Below are positions 12,254-26,849 of a stretch of DNA of 64,000 bases, in pieces. Origin of the DNA: Pseudorasbora parva. Its lineage: Eukaryota > Chordata > Actinopteri > Cypriniformes > Gobionidae. The stretch spans positions 3,179,751 to 3,243,750 of the forward strand of contig NC_090187.1 of assembly GCF_024679245.1 (NCBI RefSeq). Direction: 5' to 3'. The notes below the pieces were generated by a model, which was not told where the DNA came from, did no database searches, and was given only the letters and a program-made list of their open reading frames with translations. Every line of letters starts with the position of its first letter. Within the stretch, counting starts at the first letter, position 1. The translations under genes and the position numbers were made by a program.

Positions 12254-12610
12254 TCTCATAAGGTATTTTCACAAAAATGGCCAGCAAACTCGCCTGACCT
12301 TAACCCCATAGAAAATCTACACAGTGGACTACCACCAGCAGCTGACATGGCACCCCAAACCATCACTGACGGTGGAAACTTTACACTGGACCTCAAGCAA
12401 CGTGGATTGTGTGCCTCTCCTCTCTTCCTCCAGACTATGGGACCCTGATTTCCAAAGGAAATACAAAATGTACTTTCATCAGAGAACATAACTTTGGACC
12501 ACTCAGCAGTCCTTTTTGTCTTTAGCCCAGGCGAGACGCTTCTGACGATGTCTGTTGTTCAAGAGAGGCTTGACACAAAGAATGTGACAGCTGAAACCCA
12601 TGTCTTGTGC
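12254..12610. pseudogene. scrambled Tc1-like transposase remnant
   Basis: Two transposase pieces lie head to head. Plus strand at about 12272-12325 encodes QKWPANSPDLNPIEN, the region around the last acidic residue of Tc1 DDE transposases. Minus strand at about 12330-12489 encodes MFSDESTF, VWRKRGEA and KFPPSVMVWGAMSAAG, from the middle of the catalytic domain. In an intact gene these are on one strand, so an inversion has occurred within the remnant. It belongs to a different Tc1 subfamily from the copies at 19, 47, 53 and 62 kb. Confidence 0.75.
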
Positions 12611-12617
12611 CAACAGC

Positions 12618-12845
12618 CATGTCACCCTGTAGCCCAAGACTGGTTTCCCACTGAAGCTAAGCAGGGCTGAGCCTGGTCAGTACCTGGATGGGAGACCAAC
12701 TGTGTGGTGGGCGTTCTGGCGTAATATGGTTGCTGTCGGATTATCCAGGTTGCTGCACATTGGCAGTGGTTGAGGAGATTCTCCCCTTCTAAATGTAAAG
12801 CACTTTGAGGACCCAGAAAAAACACTATATAAATGTAACAAATTA
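12618..12845 (+). mobile_element. 5S-rRNA-derived SINE (SINE3-like)
   Basis: Bases 12653-12697 (GAAGCTAAGCAGGG ... AGTACCTGGATGGGAGACC) correspond to the internal control region of 5S rRNA, with A-box, intermediate element and C-box-like parts present. Upstream CACCCTGTAGCCC resembles the 5S region before it. The 3' part has AAATGTAAAGCACTTTGAGG and CACTATATAAATGTAA, a tail also seen at the end of the L2 element at 29598-29665. That arrangement, a 5S-derived head plus a LINE-like tail, is that of fish SINE3. The 5S part would be the RNA polymerase III promoter. Confidence 0.78.
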
Positions 12846-12951
12846 TTATTCATTATTACATACGTCTGTGCGTAGTGGTTCTTGAAGCACTGACTCCAGC
12901 TGCAGTCCACTCTGTAAATCTCCCCCGAATAATCACATACTTGTACACTGT

Positions 12952-13100
12952 AAAAATAAAATAAAAACACTGATCACAGTGAAACTTTTCAGTTGGCCAA
13001 ATTTTATTTCTGTGAATTGATGCAATTTAATTCACTAAAAATCTATCAGATCAACAGGAAAATTTTCAATTGGAGACATGATTTTTTTTTTTACAGTGTA
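12952..13100. mobile_element. short MITE with ACACTGTAAAAA inverted ends
   Basis: Starts TACACTGTAAAAATAAAA and ends TTTTTTTTTTACAGTGTAA. The interior GTGAAACTTTTCAGTTGG also pairs with CAGGAAAATTTTCAATTGG. Non-coding. Confidence 0.65.
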
Positions 13101-14004
13101 AGTTTCTCACTCAAAACGTATGACTTCAGAACACCTGGACTATATTGTACAAGTAATGTGGACTATACTGTTAGTCTTATTGGTGTTTTTCCCCATTTTT
13201 TCTACATTTTCCCCCATTCACATTCCCCCATCTTCTTGTTTCTAAAAAAGTGCTGCCAGGATATTCTTCAAAGTCCCCCCTTTATGTTCAACAGAAGAAT
13301 ACTGGCACTTGAGTTTAGAAAAACATGCGGATGAAATACATTTTTTGTGTGAACTATATTCAGCATTTACATTGGATTGGAGAACAGGATTTATTTACCA
13401 CTTGCCTTTTAATCATTATGCAGCAGTGAAAGGTGATGTCACTTCCTTTATGATAGAGCAAGGTAGTTGTATTTTATTATTTCAGGTATTTTGTTTTTAT
13501 GCCGCTGTTAAACTTGATACATTGGCACCAGATCCCTCTCCTGTGACACAAAACACATCCACCTAGTAAAATTAAAACTCCATAATAACCTTTTATGACA
13601 GACACCGCTGACCTGCTCCAATGTCAGCACAGTTAAACCATGTGATACTTATTGCTTTTTATTTTGAACCGATGCCACATCACAACCTGGGGAGGCTCTT
13701 TATAAAGTTCATTTGATTCGTGGCTGGCCCATTATAGCACTTGAGTTGCACTGAATGCCTTTTTTACAGCTGTGAATTAAGAAGTATCCAGAGAACGCTC
13801 CTCGGACTCATTTAGATTCAGGCCCAGGCTTGAACTCAATTCTTGCAGTTATAAAAGTGACCTACTGTGGCGAAAGGCTTGGTGAATGTAACGGTACACC
13901 TTAAACATGATATATTGACAGAAGTTAAATATGCTGCTATTTAACCGTATCAACTACTGCTTTTGCCCATAATTTGTGTTAGGGCTTTTTCTTCTGAACC
14001 CTAA
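13101..14004. other. no gene recognised
   Basis: Short frames only (85-113 codons with no domain). No repeat identified with confidence. Confidence 0.45.
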
Positions 14005-14201
14005 AGGGGTTACACATACAGTTTCTGCCAGTCTCATGTTAATCTTGAGTAACATCATTACATCCTTCATATCGCTGAAGAGTCTTTCGTTTTATCCTAT
14101 TTATAACAGACATATACACTGTACCGATTCTTTCTGAAAACAGCCGAGTCCGTGGAGGCGTGCAGTGTGCTGAGCTAAAGAGAGATTTACACACACTCAC
14201 A

Positions 14202-14271
<70 letters not shown>

Positions 14272-14366
14272 TCAACCAGAGCGAGAATAAGAGCCGTCCA
14301 TCACTGAGCTTCGTTCGGGTTACAGGAGCCAGAGGTGGCGCTGGCGTTGTGTTTTTTGACACGACA

Positions 14367-14398
<32 letters not shown>

Positions 14399-14513
14399 CG
14401 CGTGTGTGTGTGTGTACCGTAAGCAGTTCTGCCCTTTATGACATCATAAAAAAAACTTTTCGATAATTGTTTGAATCCTGCAGCAGTGTATTCTCTCCCC
14501 CCCCCCCCCCCCA
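14005..14513 (+). mobile_element. TTAA-type element, diverged copy D, with CA and GT microsatellites
   Basis: 14005-14160 matches the left ends of copies A and B by landmark words (TCTTGAGTA, CATCCTTCATAT, AGTCTTT, CTGTACCGA, TCTTTCTGAAAA). It then runs into (CA)n at about 14206-14266 and (TG)n at 14382-14414, and ends in a C run (14498-14512), as expected for the right terminus. The centre differs from copies A-C. Confidence 0.6.
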
Positions 14514-15333
14514 TGTCAGCAAGAGAGCAGATGCATTAGTAAGAAAAATCTGTTTTATTCATTGCGTGACAGTGAATAAATGGTTATTATCCCAGGCCAT
14601 GATTATTTCATTGAGCTCAAGCCAACATTGATGTTTGATAAAGATTTGGGTTGCTGTGAGTGGTCTGCATGCAGCTTCTGTACCAAACTCAATCTACATT
14701 CGTAAAGAAATCAAGTGGGAGAAGAAAAGATGCATTCAACACATGTCTTCTTCCACTGACAATGTGATTTTAGCTGACTTTGCATATGTTCACTGTCATG
14801 TTTTGCTATTATTATTCTATTCTATAATATTAATTCTTTCAGCTACAGACACCTCTTTTTGGGGAAATAATGAAAATAATTAACCTGAGCTTCTCTCATC
14901 TCAAAAAAGCTGCTGTGCAAACTAGAACGGGTTGTGAGGATAAGTTAAAAATGTATTGATGTTGGACATCAGGAGTGGGAATAGCTGCGGAAAGAAGGAA
15001 GTGATGGATATTGCTGTACTTGCAGAAGAAATCTGAATATTTTTTTTTCTATTATGATTAATAGGAAGAACAATGTTAAATCAAAATATTGGTACAGATG
15101 ACACATTTCCTGTCAAGTAAAAAACATGCATAAAGTCAAGTTTAAAGTCATATGTACATGTTGATTAAAGCGTTTAGGATGCACCTGGATGATGTGACGG
15201 CAGCCATTTTGCGCCAGAACGCTCACCACACACCAGCTTCTGGTGGAGAGGAGACCGAGTGATGAAGCCAATCAAGATAGGGGGAAGATTAGGAGGCCAT
15301 GATGGACAGGGGCCAATCGACAAACCCCTACTC
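14514..15333. other. no gene recognised
   Basis: Low-complexity-poor sequence with no domain-bearing frame. 15181-15310 is more GC-rich, but no exon could be supported. Confidence 0.45.
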
Positions 15334-15422
15334 TAATTTAATTTAATTTAATTTAATTTAATTTAATTTAATTTAATTTAATTTAATTTAATTTAATTTA
15401 ATTTAATTTAATTTAATTTAAC
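15334..15422. repeat. (TTTAA)n pentanucleotide microsatellite
   Basis: About 17 uninterrupted ATTTA units. It is followed by AT-rich sequence with repeated CAATGTTGATT/TTGAAATCAC words (15475-15690) that resembles decayed transposon sequence. Confidence 0.95.
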
Positions 15423-15690
15423 TCTTATTTAATTTAAGCCATTACATTTTGGTATAGCAATCATTTTCTTAATAACGATTGAAATCACGTTGATCCTTAG
15501 TTTAGTTGAAATTTCAACATTGTTTCAATTTTCCTGATAATTGAAATAATATTGAAATTCCGTTGATCTATGGACAGGATTTCAACGTTGTTTTCAATTT
15601 TAAAACAGGGTGCAAAATCATCAGAGTTCAATGTTGATTCAATGACATAATGTTGACAACAAAAGGTTGATTTAACATAGTTTTTTTACC

Positions 15691-18600
15691 GAACCGTAAT
15701 TTTTGTGCATCGTTACACCCCTAGTAGATGGGATAAATCACACAAAATTCACCCACGGAGAAGTTCACAGGTCTTAATGTTCCTAATGGCTGGAATTTTA
15801 AATGGTTGGTCTCCAAGGGCAAAATAAGGAAGGACTATTTGGCGGCGAAAGGAGCTCTGAAATGAGATGTTAGCAGGAATTTGCTAGTGTCACATTCTAT
15901 AAACAGAGAAGCTGATTTGGTTTCGCGTGGGCTTCACAGATCAGCACCTCTCTTTGGGAAGAATAATGAAGCCTACTGGGTGTTGTGAGGATGTATATCA
16001 TCCCTGTTGTGCTTTTTTCTACTTGCTTCTTAGTCAATGGTCTGTTTCACGCAGGAAAGGTAGGCTTAATGGTGATTATGAGAATGGACTCATAAACCCC
16101 AGTCCCAGTTGACGTCCCCCTCCGGACTGGGTGTGTGTATTTGTGTATGTTCCAGAGTGTATGTATGTGGGATAATGTTGTCTTTCACACTGCAGCTGTG
16201 GGAGGAAAAGGCATTTTAAAGACTAACGCACATTTCCATGTCCCTTTGCTGGATGAGCATCATAGGACTGCACATTATCGCTTTTTTAAAATCCCTCTCG
16301 GACTTGGCAGCGACTCTTGGGATGAGGATGGGAATGTCGAGTATAATAGTGTCTGATGCTAAAAGTGCCGCTTCAGAGGCTTAATATATTCGTCCTCTAG
16401 ATTTAATGTGTCATGATATTACACCTTTTAGGCCTCACAGTCATTTGACTTCCAAAAGGCAAAACTGTGGTCTGCCTTCTGGTAAATCCGCGTAGAGTTG
16501 AGCAGCGTGAATCCAAGGTGTAAATAACGTTTATATCCTTTGTCAAACCATCCTCTTCCTTTGAAAGCAATGCGGTCACAGACGCTAGAAAGTTCTTAAT
16601 GTGTTTTACGATTCAGAGCGGTCGACGACGGATGGAGGGACTGGGGAAATAAACAGGCGCAATGAGAGGAAAACAGATCAGAGCCGGGAAAGGAGCTGAA
16701 GAATTGCGAGATGGAGGGGTAATCTGTCGGGAAGCAGAAGTTGGGCTGGATGAATTCACAGATGTTTTAAAGTGCTAATCTAATCTCTCTGCCAGGCCTC
16801 TTCTTCTTAACTCCTTCCTCCTCCTGTCTTTCTCGTGGCTTTTCTGGAAAGGATGGAATACACTTTAATGCTTCTCAGGAGCATCATGTACTGAGCAAGG
16901 CAATCGCTCGCAGTCATTCATCTGCCTGTTAGCGGCCATGTTTTCGAGGAGGGAGACATGTGCAAATGTAATGAGGGCTTTTTCTCTTGGAAAGGATGGA
17001 AAATAGGAAAAAAGCTTGTAGAAAACCCAGAGCTGCCTAAAAACAAGCGGAGAACAGAGAGGAGGTGAGGGGGGAAAAGGGAAGGATGAGGTTTTTTAGG
17101 TAATGTCACCCCTGGTGACCATCTATCATATTCGATGAACTCTCATTTTTTTCCTCAAGTAGTCATTTTATTCATTGAACAGCTCTCATTTACTCACTCA
17201 ATGTTTTGCTTTCTTTCACGACCATAATTCCATAGTTATGGATGTGATAAAATACCAAGAGGATCCCGTTGCATACCTGCATTAAAAAAAACAAAACCTC
17301 CCTCATATATCCGAACTGATACTCTCCTTTACTGGAAAAACTGACTGTTGTCTTGCCCTGGCCTACTGCTCTTCCTCTTCCCGTTTTCACCCCCTCTCTT
17401 TCGCCGGAGTCTTTGTAATACAGTAGCCACACTGAAATATTGTGACAGCTTCCCCCAGATGCATAAGAAGTGCATGTTCAGGGAACAATTCTTACTGCAC
17501 TGAACGTTTTAGTGAAATCAAACACTGCTTGTTGTTTAACCTGAGACCACCCAGTCCGAAGGGGCTAGGATATAATGCACATGGCTTAGATTCATTTGGT
17601 AAGAAAATTCTGAAAATTGTGCATGTTGATTTTCTGTCTGCGAGTTTCGTTCCACACCTGTCCACTCCCAAGCAGAGGTACACACTGTCCTTGTCTTTTA
17701 CTCTCCTAAGCGCAATCCTTTTTCCTCCCATTGAGCATGAACCAAACAAATTGTCAAGTGTATTCAAAGCTGTTAATTTGTTTCAATTTAACGTCAAAAA
17801 GATCAGTGGCATATATAGTAATCTTTATTGTAGGTTACTATTCTTTTTCTTTAAGAACCGTAAATTAAATCTCAAATTATATGTGTGGCTAAATGAAATG
17901 CTCAAAGTCATCATTATCATCAAAGAAGAGGGAGAGGTGGTGCTTTGAATATGTTCGTGAAAAATGTGGGGCCTTGAAGTCCAAAAGGTTGATTCGTCTG
18001 CCGCAACGATGTAATGTCTTTGAATTATCTTCGTTTAGAACATTGATGTGTGGTTAATTGCACATAATTCAATTAATTAATCAACATAAAATGTAATTAA
18101 TTTGATTTACAGCCCTAATTATTGAATGGATTATTTGCAGACTGGTTAATTTAGTTAAAGTTGTCTCAACAAGAGTTCATTTGTCACTTTTTATTTGGCA
18201 TGTCATGAAAACTGGCTTAAAATAGACATACTCGTATGCTGTTGACAGATAGTGCTATAATGAGAAGACCTGCTGTGCCGCTTGGAGGACTCTCTGTTTC
18301 TGTTTACCAGTCTGATGTACTGGGCACTGTTGCTATTGACCCTCGCTCCCGTCTAGTCTGTGTAACACTTTGAATGTGAAAGCCATAAAACACGTTCTAT
18401 GATGATTCCATCCTGGCAACCAGCCTCCCACCTTTCCTGCCTGCCGCTCCTCTGTGGGCTTCATCTGAGGAGTAAACAGCTGAACAGCTGTCTTAACTTC
18501 TCTTCCTTCCGCTTTTTTTTCTTTTCTAACTGTCTCGCTCTTTCTTCGTTCCTTGCTTTTCTTGTCTTCTCATGTTTGCCAACAGACTCTCAGTCATGCT

Positions 18601-19098
18601 GTTTTTTGCAGTGCTCCTGCAGCTATATGAAAGGGTCCATATTTTCACATCTATAGTATTTTATTTCTTCCCTGAAGTCCACTCATAATAATATGTTTCA
18701 TTCAGTTTAACTATATTATGTAATTTTAAAAACAGAAATAAAACATTATTTTGCACACTCTCTATGTCCCTAAACTAAGCATTCCTGATCATCAGTGTCA
18801 GGGTTTTCTAGAATGTACTTAGACTTACAAAGCTTTTGAGAAGAGGACTCCAGGCTGTTTGTTGCTGGATCATTAATACATCTTTTTGTCTGTGTTTATG
18901 AAGCCAATGTTTGGGACTGACAACCGTGTTTACTAATGGTGTAGGTGTAACTTAAATTGAGATTCTGGATAATTGGTTGACTCCAGAATAGTCCCAAACA
19001 GGAGAGACAACACACTGTTGTGTGAATGTAGCCAATGCGCTATAATGATTGCATAACCTCAACAACTAAAGTTTAGAGTGTACCCTAAATACTGAATA

Positions 19099-19099
<1 letters not shown>
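15691..19099. other. no gene recognised over 3.4 kb
   Basis: Mostly unique-looking. An acceptor-like tract (TTGTCTTTCACACTGCAG) ending at 16196 is followed by a 50-codon open frame to 16356, described under findings. Long AT-rich frames at 17442-17948 (168 codons) and 17492-17767 have no domain. 16600-17110 is GC-richer. Confidence 0.45.

Positions 19100-19179
<80 letters not shown>
19100..19179. repeat. (AT)n microsatellite
   Basis: About 40 uninterrupted AT units, directly beside the left end of a Tc1-like element. It could be a target-site expansion, since these elements insert at TA. Confidence 0.97.
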
Positions 19180-19181
<2 letters not shown>

Positions 19182-19183
19182 AT

Positions 19184-19791
19184 ATTTATCAGGCACAAAA
19201 TTATGATCACTGACAGGTGAAGTGAATAACACTGATGATCTCTTCATCACGGCTCCTGTTAGTGGGTGGGATATATTAGGCAGAAAGTGAACATTTTGTC
19301 CCCAAAGTTGAGGTGTTAGAAGCAGGAAAAATGGGCAAGCGTACTCATTTAAACGAATTTGACAAGGGCCAAATTGTGATGACTAGACGACTGGATCAGA
19401 GCATCTCCAAAACTTAACTTGGGGAACACATGGCAACATGATGCAATATAGGAAAAAAAGGCTTTGGTTCTTTGGTCAATGTTCTGCTGGGAAACCTTGG
19501 CCTTGGCCGCCCATGACCCTGTGGCCGGTTCTCCACTGGTCCTTCCTTGGAGCACTTTTGATAGATACTGACCACTGCAGACCGGGAACAGCCCGCAAGA
19601 GCTGCAGTTTTGGAGATGCTCTGACCCAGTCGTCTAGCCGTCACAATTTGTGCTTGCTCATTTTTCCTGCTTCAAACACATCAACTCTGAAGACAAAATG
19701 TTCAGTTGCTGCCTAATATATCCCACCCACTAACAGGAGCCGTGATGAAGAGATCATCAGTGTTATTCAAAATGTTATGCCTGATCAGTGT
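19184..19791. mobile_element. Tc1-like element, internally rearranged fold-back copy
   Basis: Both ends are Tc1 termini of the family seen at 52952 and 62262 (left TATTTATCAGGCACAAAATTATGATCACTG, decayed; right ATGTTATGCCTGATCAGTG). The left 230 bp and the right 300 bp both carry the 5' end of the transposon, in opposite orientation, including the ATGGGCAAGCG start and the Q-S-I-S-K-T helix-turn-helix region. The right arm encodes a minus-strand N-terminal transposase fragment (about 60 residues of the DNA-binding domain). The catalytic domain is absent, so the copy is dead. Confidence 0.8.
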
Positions 19792-22700
19792 ATATGTGGC
19801 CAATCACATGATGGCAAGTTTGTGACATTATATGTTGATATCTGAATAAGTAGTTTTTTGAAGGATAGTTTCCATAAATGGTCTTGGTGAACTGCGGAGG
19901 AAGCTCTAATATGTCTGCGTTAACCTCATTTTCCAAAAGTGCACATAAAGTCCTGTTTTCCACACTCTGACCCCTTTAAGGCTTACTGTTTGCACAAAAG
20001 CAGGTAAGTAGGTACATTGTGAGCCATGGTCCAATTGGGATCACATTGAGTAACTACAATTAATCTTGGTTGCTTTTTTATTGCCTTCTCCGTTGAGATT
20101 TCCTATGAGCCACAGGAGCATCTGGGATTTGTACATGACATGCAGACAGGCAGACACAACAACTAAGTCAACACAGGCTGAGCCCAGGGTACCTGTAAAA
20201 GTCAAACTCCCATCTACCTGAGCCAACCTCCTACTCTAATATTTTGGTGATATATCTTCCATAGCATCCACTTAAAGCAGGGCACTGGCCGAGCTACACA
20301 TAGTCTGGCAGACAGACCTTAGAGAGAGAGAGAGGGCAAGAGGGAGGTGGAGCAATGAATGTGATTTCCAGCCGAGTGGGGATAGCATCCGCATCGCGAG
20401 ACACCTGTAAAAACATCATTTTTCATCTGGGGCTGTGGGGGAAGGAGCAGACTGAAAATGGGAGAGAAACAGAGAGGAAGGACTTTGGGTTGGTCTGTGT
20501 GTATGTATGTGATTACCACTAAGTCCTTGTCCAGGTTCTTGCTTCAGGTTTCTACTGTCCACAAAGCCATACTGGTCTGCCCAGAAAGCAAAAACAGAGA
20601 CCTAACCTGCTTGATTGGTTCTGGGCTAGCTGGTTTACCTTCTTGACCAAGGAATCATTTCAAGCTTGTTCAGATACCCAGTGGGAGCACCAGCATCCCA
20701 TAAAATGACCAGAAAGCATTTGCAATCATGCTCCTGGAGGACTAACTTCCTGCAGAGTTTAGATCCACCTTGGAAGAAGCCCTTGATTAGCTGGTTCAGG
20801 TGTGTTGAATTGTAGCCAAACTCTACAGGGCATTGGTCCTCGGGGAGCATGACTGGACAACTCAGCTTTTGCTGGTCTTTTAAGGCCTGGGACACACTGG
20901 CTGATTTTAAAACTGTGGGAGACCACAGAAAAAAAGAGCAGTTTCAACCGAATCCTCCGAATACACACAAGAGAAGAGAGAGACCACAAACCTGTTGATT
21001 GTAGTAGCATTTTCACAGTGAGAAGAGACCTCACAGAGACCCGCAAGATCAAACGTGACTTGAGAAGAAAAACAAATAGAGGATGATTGATGCCGTCAGC
21101 TAATTATTTTGGCGTGAGTTTTGTTTTACGAGAAGGAAAAACAAAGGACATAAAAATAACATGGGCAATCTTTTTCAATACTCCCTTTTCGTGGCATGTT
21201 TGTGACTGCCAAGTTTCAGCTATAGAAGCACGCAACATCTGGTTGGTGACGTTTGCTCGCTTTCATTGTCTATCGTGGGTATCAGTGGCAGTCCGTTCAA
21301 GAGTCATAAATATCAAACATGTTGTTTGGGATGGTACGGACTCTGACGCGATCGGGAGTAGTAAAATAATCATAATGACACCACACAATTAAAAAAGTTG
21401 TTTGTGTCAAGCATTGAATTGGGCCACGCCCCTCCCCAATGCTTGGGGGTGCAAATTGGACTCATAATAGGCTTAACATCTTCAAGTGTGTGGCCAGATT
21501 TAGCTGCACAGATCTAATAAGTGTTTCCAAACCCTCCGCCTTAAGGCACAGCAACAGTACACATTTTCAACTTTTCCTAATCATACAGACCTGATTTAAC
21601 TCATCAGCTCATTCGAAACTCCCAAACCAGTAATAGATGGGTCATATAAGAGAGACATCCAGAAGGTGCACTTTAGTACGCCTCCAGGAACAGGTTTGGG
21701 AAGGACTGGTTTAAGGTACAACACCCTACCTATGCCCACCTCCATTCTTTCTAACCAAGTTCCAGATTTTTTCCACATTTCCCTGAATGTTGGAATCCCT
21801 TCTGAAAGCAGTGTTACTTACCAAAGCCCGGAGATCTGTCTTCCATGTGGTTTTGAACCCATCTAAACAACCTTCTCCGCTGATATGATAGTTTCTCACC
21901 TTTCCGGTAGGAATATCCCAGGTTCATACAAGTTAGGTTCAATTGATCTTATTTGTACCATAATATCATTACTACTGAAAATAGGTATAACTCATCCCTT
22001 AGTTTCTTCCTTTAAGGTTTGGATTTGGCCTGTGGTAATGAAGAAGGATTTACCAAGTAAAAAGCCACTCCAGCAGCTTGATGTGCCATTCTGTGTACAT
22101 CGACATTGGTTCATTTGTCTGTCTGTAGGTCAACAAGCAGGGAAAAACAGAATGTTCCCCCCAATTCTTCTCAAGATAAAGAATAATATATGAAGTCAGT
22201 ATGAACCAGATGTCAGACAGAGTAACATTACATAGCGCACCTCATTACATAGACCTTTGGTGTCATTTGAAACGTGGTAATTAACTAAATTGAATTGCCA
22301 AATGACAGTGCTATGAATCCTGTCAGCTAAAATGGCTGGCAATAAATGTAGTCTGACCTATACTTGGAAAGTAAAGAGGATGGCCTTTGATGAAATAAAT
22401 GGGAGCGTCGCCTCTGCAAAAGGTTGAAAATGAGCACCTCACACCTATTAATTCTGTTCATAACCTTTAAATGCACACACAGGCCAATTATGGGTTTGAC
22501 ACGTTGCAGACTACATGGAACATTGTTCCTCTTGATGAGAAATAAGTGTAAGGGTGGTACTAAAAAGAAGAAAAAAATGTCTGGGTTGTTCTTTAACCTC
22601 AAACAGAATGTCTAGGGACCTTTTCACACCTCTTCAAGTCTTTAAAATAGAAAAAAAAAATTATGCTCTCACACGAGTGGGAAAACTCGCCCAAACCATG

Positions 22701-23590
22701 CAGAAGATTTTTTGCTTGCTTGGTAAAAAGTCCTGACAGACCAACGAAATATAAGCTTTGCAGTCTTATGTCTGAAATTTCCTGATAAAAATGTGTCGCT
22801 TTTGATTTGTATATTTTTGGTCTTAAAGAAGCATTCAGTAGTTTTTCAGCTAGCATTAGCATTGCTTTGCTACGGTTATTTTAAGAACCAATACCACAAT
22901 GGGTGTTTGATGCTGCACTGCCATCTATTGACATGAGCATGATCGTCCGAGTTTTATCGAACAATCTATACAACAATTAACTCCATTATCTGTCCAACAG
23001 ACACTGAAGCAATTTAGGCATCACTACTCTGGATTTTCTCTGTCATCAAATCTTTTCATATGTGTGTGCTCTGCCAAGATTTCTGCTTGTTTTTTTGTTT
23101 TTTGCTTTTTTTCTGTCTTCTGTCTTCAGACCTTTTTTTTTTGCTTCTTTGGCCATACAGATACCGATTATCTTGTTGTCTCGGCTGGTAAAGCACAATA
23201 TGAGCAGGGAAAAACACCCCCATGGGGTAAAATGGCCCCATAATGTATTTTCCAAAATAACCACTAGATGAAATCAAGTTTTTGTTGTTGCTATGGACTA
23301 CTTTGACCAGAGTAATATAGAAGTTTTCACTGCGAAGCTAAAACTGGTGACATACCTGAGAAAAAAATTGGATTTCACGTTAAGTGATTCAATTCAGCGA
23401 TGAAACCGTAAGACAATAAGGCTTTTGCAGAACATCACAGTTGTATATGATATGAGAAGAGCAAGCCCTGTAGTTAGGAAGTACTTGTTATTCAAGAAAA
23501 ATATAATTATTTTTTAAACCTAGCCTGTGGTGTAAAAAATAACCTCAGGGAGCGAAGATCAAATTCTTTGTTTTTCTATCAAATGTAATT
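19792..23590. other. no gene recognised over 3.8 kb
   Basis: Short frames only. Near 20883 a GGCCTGGGACACACTGG motif resembles a fish DNA-transposon terminus, but no matching opposite end was found. The remainder shows no identified family. Confidence 0.4.
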
Positions 23591-23591
23591 T

Positions 23592-23870
23592 AACTAGATG
23601 GTAAATGGACTGCATTTATATAGTACTTTCAACAGATCCATGGCCACCAAAGCACGTTACATATTGCCTCACATTCACCCATTTGTTCACTCATTCATAC
23701 ACCAATGTCAGCCATGCAAGGCTCCATCCAGCTCGTCAGGAGCATGGGGTGCATTGCTCATGGACACCTCAACATTTGGTCAGGTGGAACCAGGCATTGA
23801 ACCATCAACCTTCTGGATTGTAAACCACCTTCATGAACTACTGAAGCACTCTCACCCCGGGTGGTAGAGT
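23592..23870 (+). repeat. teleost interspersed repeat (TAAATGGACTGCATTTATATAG family)
   Basis: Contains the words GGACTGCATTTATATAG, CCATGGCCA, AAAGCACGTTAC, CACATTCACCCAT, GCCATGCAAGGCT and CAGGTGGAACCAGG. The same order of words occurs at 49990-50185. I recall this family as common in teleost genomes. The 89-codon frame in it is not a gene. Confidence 0.65.
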
Positions 23871-26172
<2,302 letters not shown>

Positions 26173-26403
26173 GAATGTGTTGTTCTTTAAGACTGGGTGC
26201 ACCCAAAACCTTCTTTTCGGTCTTTTATAGAAAATGAAAAGCTTGTATTCACTGGAAGATGAAGTGTCCATGTTTTCTCAGATCAGACATCGGAAATTTG
26301 CGCTGCAGATGTGAATGGTTTTGACGCAAACTATTTGCACGCAAAATATATTTGCTTTTTCGCTTCGCTTTTCTGTTATGCGTCCAGTGTGAAAGGGCCT
26401 TAA
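26173..26403 (-). mobile_element. interspersed element with AAGGCCCTTTCACAC terminus
   Basis: Runs from about GACTGGGTGCACCCAAAACC to GTGTGAAAGGGCCTT. The same sequence occurs in reverse orientation at 48520-48755 (AAGGCCCTTTCACACC ... GGGTGCACCCAGTC), and both have CGGTCTTTTA/TAAAAGACCG inside. Non-autonomous; the other terminus was not located in either copy. Confidence 0.65.
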
Positions 26404-26849
26404 TAGAATATAGATCGATGAATTTGATGTATTAACATACAGTATGTGTTTGTTATGGTACAATTTTGGGTGTTTCATTTGTACATTCTATGAAAGCTTC
26501 AAGTGCAGTTAATTATTTGTCATGCTGTACACGCAAAAAGTCAACAGCCAACTCTGCCACTGCGACAAACTCAGAGGTACTGGATGTCAGTAAAATAAGG
26601 ACTGGTGGGAAAGAGTTGCTTGTCAAGCCATGCTATCTTGTTTACCATCCAATGGTTAACCAATGACGTGTTCTGTTGCAAAATGGAGTGACACCTCCTA
26701 CTAAAAATGTGATTAAGGTGTACACATGACTATAATGCACTTCAATAATGCAACTAAAATAGGAATACTCCACGTCTTCATTTTATTTATGCTTACTCCA
26801 AGTATGACTTGAGCTGGATTAAGGTAATTAGAAATGGCTGTTTACATGG

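Noticed and set aside
12618..12845. Functional 5S rRNA gene
   Set aside because: Only the internal control region is well kept; the 3' half of 5S rRNA is replaced by a SINE tail.
17442..17948. 168-codon plus-strand frame
   Set aside because: AT-rich, no recognisable domain, and overlapped by an equally featureless frame on the other strand.
20883..21400. Complete DNA transposon starting GGCCTGGGACACACTGG
   Set aside because: No matching opposite terminus was found within the region.
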